DNA of 64,000 bases, from positions 12,046,001 through 12,110,000 of the forward strand of contig JAZBRS010000054.1 in the NCBI GenBank assembly GCA_037176725.1, written 5' to 3'. The DNA comes from Posidonia oceanica (taxonomy: Eukaryota > Streptophyta > Magnoliopsida > Alismatales > Posidoniaceae). Positions 58,842 to 64,000 of the stretch are shown piece by piece (the stretch's first letter is position 1; each line of letters opens with the position of its first letter). The position numbers and the translations under genes were made by a program. A model generated the notes under the pieces. The model was not told the DNA's origin and did not search any database. It was given only the letters and a program-made list of their open reading frames with translations.

Positions 58842-59321
58842 TGTTAAAAATAAAGCTCAAATAACATACAAATTTATTTATTAAAATTCGATTTTCAAGA
58901 TCTAATCATAACATGTTCATCACAAAATAAAATATATGAGAAAGCGTACTTGAAACCATGTGAAAATAGAAGAAGCACTCTAAATCTTGTACACAGGAGT
59001 CAAGCTCTCAAGCCACCACACACCTCCTTTGTCCTTTGTCTTTCTCAAGATAGGGTGAGAGAGAGGAGAGGTAAAAGTGTAGAGTTTGGAGACCAAGACT
59101 CCTATTTATAGAATGTCTATTTTTATATATTTCTAATCGGCCCATCAACAAATAGAAATATGTCAAATGGTTTCTCTACAATCAACTCACATCACTTAAG
59201 ATGTCAATAAGCTCAACCCAAAACTAAATAGATCATTTTCAATAAATCTAATCACAAAATAGCCTATAATACTTTAATTAATTTTATATTAGCTCATATT
59301 TTATTAGATTTTAATCCAACA
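58842..59321 (-). repeat. 3' LTR of the right-hand Copia element
   Basis: 480 bp. On the minus strand it starts TGTTGGATTAAAATCTAATA and ends TTTATTTTTAACA, with terminal TGTT/AACA. A polypurine-like CTCAAGTAGGAGAT lies directly before its start. The partner LTR is outside the window. Confidence 0.8.
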
Positions 59322-59696
59322 ATCTCCTACTTGAGCCACACATAAAATTAACAATTAAAACATTAAAACTTTATAAGTTCAAAATGGCTATTTAAACAAA
59401 AACATCTTACAATCCGGTCTATCAACTGTACTAACATAGGATAAAAGAAATTTTCATTATTTTAGACGTAATTCAACCTACAATGATCGCTAATGCTAAT
59501 ACAACCAATGACATGAATCAAGTGTAGATGTGTAGCATGGAATTTAGGCGAAGTGATCTAAATACGTCCATATCCAACTAGTCTAACCTTTAGTGAAATC
59601 AACATAAATATCCAGAATGTAAATAACTGAAAATTTTATTTCTGCAGAAAATAATGTCTATTACAATAGAGCATCCAAATACAAACTCCCACTAAA

Positions 59697-62600
59697 TCGA
59701 TACATCATCAAATAGTATAACACCCATATGAGCGACATGCTCATGAAAGACCTTGAGTGGTACTCTCTTAGTAAGCGGATCCGTAATCATGGAGTTTGTC
59801 CCAATATGCTTTACAGACAACTCGCCATCCTAGATTCTTTCTTTCACAACAAGGAACTTAATGTCTATATGCTTAGATTTTGATGAGCTCCTGTTGTTAT
59901 TGGAATATAGTACCGTAGATTTATTGTCACGATATAGCCTGAGTGGTCTTTCAATTCCATTTATAATCTATAGACCTGTGACAAAATTCCTTAGCCGTAT
60001 TCCCTAATTGGATGCCTCATAGCATGCTATATACTCAGCTACCATAGTAGAAGGAGCTATAAGTTTCTGCTTGACACTTTTCCATGATATAGCTCCACCT
60101 GCTAGCAAGTATACATAGCCTGAAGTGGATCTACGACTATCTTGGCATCCGACGAAATTGGAGTCAAAATACCTAATGATCTCCAGCTGATCCAATTTCC
60201 TATACACAAAAGCGGAGTTTTTAGTTCTTTGCAAATACCGCATGACTCACTTAACAACTTTCCAGTGATCCATACCTGAATTGCTTAAGTATCTGCCTAA
60301 CATGCCAACAATGTACGTAAGATCCATACGGGTACAAACTTGAACATACATAAGACTCCCAACTGCCAAAGCATGTGGAATCTTTTGTATTTCCTTATAT
60401 TCAAAATCATTCTTAGGATACTGTTTGAGACTAAACTTGTCTCCCGTAGTCATAAGGGTATTTCTTGCATCCACTCATGCCATACCTTTTAAGGACTTTT
60501 TCTATATAATTATTTTGTAATAATCCAAGAATACTTCGAGAACAATCCTGAAGTATTTGGATTCCTAATACAAAAGAAGCTTCACTAAAATCTTTCATCT
60601 CAAATTTGTTTGAGAGAAATCTCTTAGTCTCTTTAAGTAAGTCCATATCATTAGTGGCAAGAAGTATGTCATCAACATACAAAACCAAGAAAATATATTT
60701 ACTCCCACTGAACTTATGGTATACACAATCATCTATCAAATTCATCTCAAAACTAAACGAGATGATAACTTGATGAAATTTGTAATACTATTGACGGGAT
60801 ACTTGTTTTAAACCATAAATAAACTTCTTAAGTTTGCAAACCAATTTCTTTATGTCACCTAATGCAAAGTGTTTTGGTTGCATCATATAGATCGTCTCAT
60901 CAATATCACTAGTGAGAAACGCCGTTCTTACGTCCATTTGGTGTTGCATCATATAGATCGTCTCATCAATATCACTAGTGAGAAACGTCGTTCTTACGTC
61001 TATTTGGTGTAGCTCAAGGTCAAAATGAGCAACCACTGCCATAATAATCCGAAAAGAGTATTTCGATGAAATCAGAGAAAAAGTCTCTTTATAATCAATG
61101 CCTTCCCTTTAAGTAAATCCCTTAGCGACAAAACGAGCCTTATATCTTTCCACATTACCTTGTGAATCCCTCTTGGTTTTAAGTATCTATCTGCAACAAA
61201 TGAGTTTCGCGCCTTCAGGTAATTAGACAAGATCTAAAACGTCATTGTCCTTTATAGATCTACACATCATTCATGGCATCTATCCACTTTTGAGAGTTTG
61301 AACTCTTGATTGCTTGATGGACATTGATTGGAGTGTCATCCATCAAGTCATTATCAACTTAATGTTTCTTGAGAAATATGACATAATCATCTAAAATCGT
61401 ACTTCTCTTCTCTCTAGTGGACCTCCTAAGTGGCATTGGCTCTTGAGGAAATTGAGTTTATTCTACATGAATGAGGAAAGGATCAACAATGTCTTGCTCT
61501 GGATTTGCCTCTTAAACATCAATGTCAGGAATTAATTCCTGATCATCGTCAATAGCAACTGTAGGAAGAGAAATAAATTAATCTTCAAAGACAATGTCTC
61601 TACCCTTATCTTCCCCCTCAAACTCTACTTCCTCAAGAAACCTAGCATTACCCGTCTCGAAAAATGGCCTAATAGTAGGATCATAAAACTTAAAGTCTCT
61701 AAACCTCTCAGAATATCTAATAAAGTAACAGCTAACAATCCTAGAGCCCAATTTCTTTTTATTAGGCTTGTAAGGCCTAACCTCAACTGGACATCCCCAC
61801 ATATGAAGATGCTTTATGTTGAGTTTCATCATAACCCATAATTCATAGAGGATTTTAGCCACTACTTTAGTTGGTTCTCTGTTTAATATGTAAGCTGCAG
61901 TCTTAAGTGCCTTGCTCCAGAAAGATTTTGATAATGTAGAATGACTAATCATATTCATCACCATGTCCTTAAGCGTCCTATTGTGCCTCTCAGCAACACC
62001 ATTCATGGCTAGAGAACTAGACACGATGTATTAATGGACAATACCACATTCTTACAAGAACTTGGGAAACAGGCCAGGACGTTGTTCACCAGATCCATAA
62101 TATCTGTCGTAGTACTCACCACCACAGTCAGATCTAACGACTTTAATTCTTCTGTTGAGTTGATTTTCAACTTCAACCTTAAATTATTTGAACACATCTA
62201 AGGCTTGTGATTTTTCATGAATAAGATATAGGTAGCCATAACGTGAATAGTCGTCTATGAACGTAATATAGTATTGTTGACCATTCTAAGATGCCGTAGG
62301 GAATGGTCCACAAATATTCATATGTATTAGTTCTAAAACGTCTGAATATCTATTGGCACCTAATCTCCTAATATTAGTTTGTTTTCCCTTAATACACTCA
62401 ATGCAAATTTGAAAAACTACTGAGTCTAAAGAAGGAAGAATTCCATCTGACTCAAGCTTCTCTATTCGTTGTTTAGAGATATGACCTAAGCGCTTATGCC
62501 ATAGCAAAGCAGAATTCTCACTCAATTTTCGTTTTGTACCACTAGATGTTGAATGCAAGGTTTCATTATAAGAAACTATTGTCTCAAGGAAATATAAATT

Positions 62601-62834
62601 GTCATTATTAACCAAAGAATCAGTACCAATAAGATTAGAATCTTGAAAAAGACTAAATTTCTCATTTCCTTGAAGATAAGAATAACCAGATTTGTTCAAT
62701 ACAGAAACAGAAATCAAATTCCCCCTAAAAAACGGTACAACATAAGTCTCTTTCAAATCTAAATAACAATCAGTTCGTAACAAAAATCTAAAATGACCAA
62801 TAGCTTCCACTTCAACTTTATTACCGTCACCCAC
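59697..62834 (-). pseudogene. Copia polyprotein: GAG-pre-integrase, integrase, RT, RNase H (broken)
   Basis: GAG-pre-integrase (62834-62286) holds LLWHKRLGHISKQRIEKLES and CIECIKGKQ. Integrase (62024-61578) has GVAERHNRTLKDMVMNMISH with the catalytic Glu, then FWSKALKTAAYILNREPTK. RT (61042-60431) includes a duplicated 22-residue segment, KKFIYGLKQVSRQ, and the intact active site LVLYVDDILLA. RNase H (60474-59697) has DLTYIVGMLGRYLSN, STSGYVYLLAGGAISWKS, APSTMVAEYIACYEA, then KSKHIDIKF and DPLTKRVP after a stop. Frame breaks and stops separate the blocks. Confidence 0.86.
60877..61008. repeat. In-frame 66 bp tandem duplication within reverse transcriptase
   Basis: Units 60877-60942 and 60943-61008 differ at only two positions. 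They encode two copies of a 22-residue piece containing DVRT(T/A)FLTSDIDETIYMMQ. Confidence 0.97.
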
Positions 62835-62926
62835 AAGATGTATCTTTCGTCATCACTTGGTGTCCGTTAACTTAGGCAACCCTACCTAGACACACTTATG
62901 TAAGTAGTTACACCAAAATCTATCCA

Positions 62927-63799
62927 CTAAGTATGTCTAGGTACAGAAGTTATATTAACGTCAAAACAAACCAAAGCAAAAGATGTACCTTTCTTAGCAC
63001 GCCAAGCATGATACTTGGTACAGTCTTCTTTCTTGTACTGACCCTTCTTGCAAAAGTGGTAGATAAATTTAATTTGCCTCTGTCGCTTCTTAGGTAAAAC
63101 ACCTGCAGCTTCATTGGGCTTTAATTTTCTTTTGCCTTTGTCCTTAGAGGTGGAAGCTAGATGAGCACTCTCTGTCTTATCTTGCTTCAGTCTCTCTTCC
63201 TCTTGCACACAATGCGAAATGAGCTTATTAAGAGTTCATTTCTCCTTTTAGCAGTTGTAACTGACCTTGAATTAACTGTATTGTGCAGGAAGAAAGATCA
63301 AAACTAAATGCACGAATAAGTCTTCCGACAGCTCTAACTTAAGTACTTTTAGTTTTGAAGCAATATTAGACATCTTCAAAATGTACTCCTTTATGTTTCC
63401 CTTGGCCTTGTACCTCATAGACACTAAATTTGCTAATAGTGTAATAATTTCCACCTTTTCATTTTTGACAAATCGTTTCTCAAGGTTATTGAGAAACTCT
63501 GTGGAAATTGTTTCTTCCGACATTGTACCCCTAGAAGTCTCTAGAATGGCACGCCTCATGATCATCAGACTTAGCTAATTAGAACGCTCTCACTTTTCAT
63601 AAGCTTTCTTGTCCTCAGCCGAATTGTCGAACTCAAAAGTAGGGGGTTGTTCCGTCCTTAGGACTAAATCTAGATCCATGCACCCGAGATCAATCATAAC
63701 GTTCTCTTTCCAGTATTTAAAATTTGTGCCATTAAGTAAGGGAATTGAATTAATGTTGGCAGTTATTGAAGTAGATGCATTTACTGAAGAAATTATCAA
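62927..63799 (-). pseudogene. Copia gag (UBN2 type), broken
   Basis: Starts at 63799 (MIISSVNASTSITANINSIP, then LLNGTNFKYWKENVMIDLGC). The middle part (63565-63272) carries EFLNNLEKRFVKNEKVEIIT and KGNIKEYILKMSNIASKLK. The C-terminal part (63208-62927) has a basic stretch and a degenerate zinc knuckle, YHFCKKGQYKKEDC, in which the first Cys and the His are lost. Frame breaks occur near 63570 and 63250. Confidence 0.82.
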
Positions 63800-64000
63800 A
63801 TAATTGAAACCAAAAGAATAGTTAGTCCAATGACAATCATTTTAATCTTTAATAATAAAGGAACAAACAAATAAATTCAATTTATGGTGGGGCTCATCTC
63901 AAGATACCTAACGTAACATCGACATTTAACATTTGAACAGAAATATCAACTTGCAAGTGGTACTCTTCAATGTAGTAAGCAAATATTAACAATTTGTCCT

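Larger units (their letters stand above)
58842..64000 (-). mobile_element. Copia retrotransposon, 3' LTR through gag, cut by the window's right edge
   Basis: Minus strand: gag (63799-62927), GAG-pre-integrase, integrase, RT, RNase H, then a polypurine tract and the 3' LTR (59321-58842). The 5' LTR must lie beyond 64000. It is a different lineage from the other three Copia elements, because its RT region reads SGSKYIFLVLYVDDILLATN. All frames are broken. Segment 63800-64000 is its 5' leader, with no gene. Confidence 0.88.

Overview
The window looks like repeat-rich nuclear DNA of a flowering plant. The evidence is two intact plant-type genes (an OVATE family repressor and a CAF1/POP2 deadenylase), many plant-lineage Copia, Ty3-gypsy, MULE and hAT remnants, and long AT-rich gaps. 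The species cannot be told from the sequence. About four fifths is transposon-derived, and almost every transposon reading frame is broken by stops or frameshifts.

Layout. 1-2095: 5' part of a decayed Copia element on the minus strand, with its 5' LTR and primer site. 2100-15650: two Mutator-like (MULE) elements meeting head to head at a near-palindrome (4149-4204). The right one is long. It carries a decayed DUF1985-like/Ulp1 cysteine-peptidase gene on the plus strand and a decayed FAR1-type MULE transposase on the minus strand, and a 2.3 kb solo gypsy LTR (6658-8962) sits inside the Ulp1 gene. 15677-19556: a cluster of terminal-inverted-repeat elements, three short ones and one foldback-like element with ~0.55 kb inverted arms. 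19592-25844: gene island holding the OVATE gene (minus strand).

25853-42511: one hAT element, recognised from its inverted ends and an 8-bp target duplication (7/8 match). It is split by a gag-only Tat-like gypsy element (28317-39490), whose 3' LTR is itself split by a 1.3 kb solo LTR (30282-31586, duplication ATAGG). Next to it lies an Ogre/Tat-like LTR piece (39491-41560). 42572-46293: decayed Copia (plus) with a foreign LTR-like insert. 46294-48276: non-autonomous element with a GC-rich tandem duplication. 50015-54925: Copia (minus). 54926-56307: diverged repeats. 56308-57129: the CAF1 gene (minus). 58842-64000: another Copia (minus), open at the right end of the window.

The two host genes are not functionally linked. 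One represses transcription; the other shortens mRNA poly(A) tails. Everything else is best read as a record of nested transposition. The most unusual signal is that LTRs of about five different retroelement families here each carry arrays of short, family-specific, self-complementary GC-rich motifs. No CRISPR, rRNA or tRNA gene was recognised.
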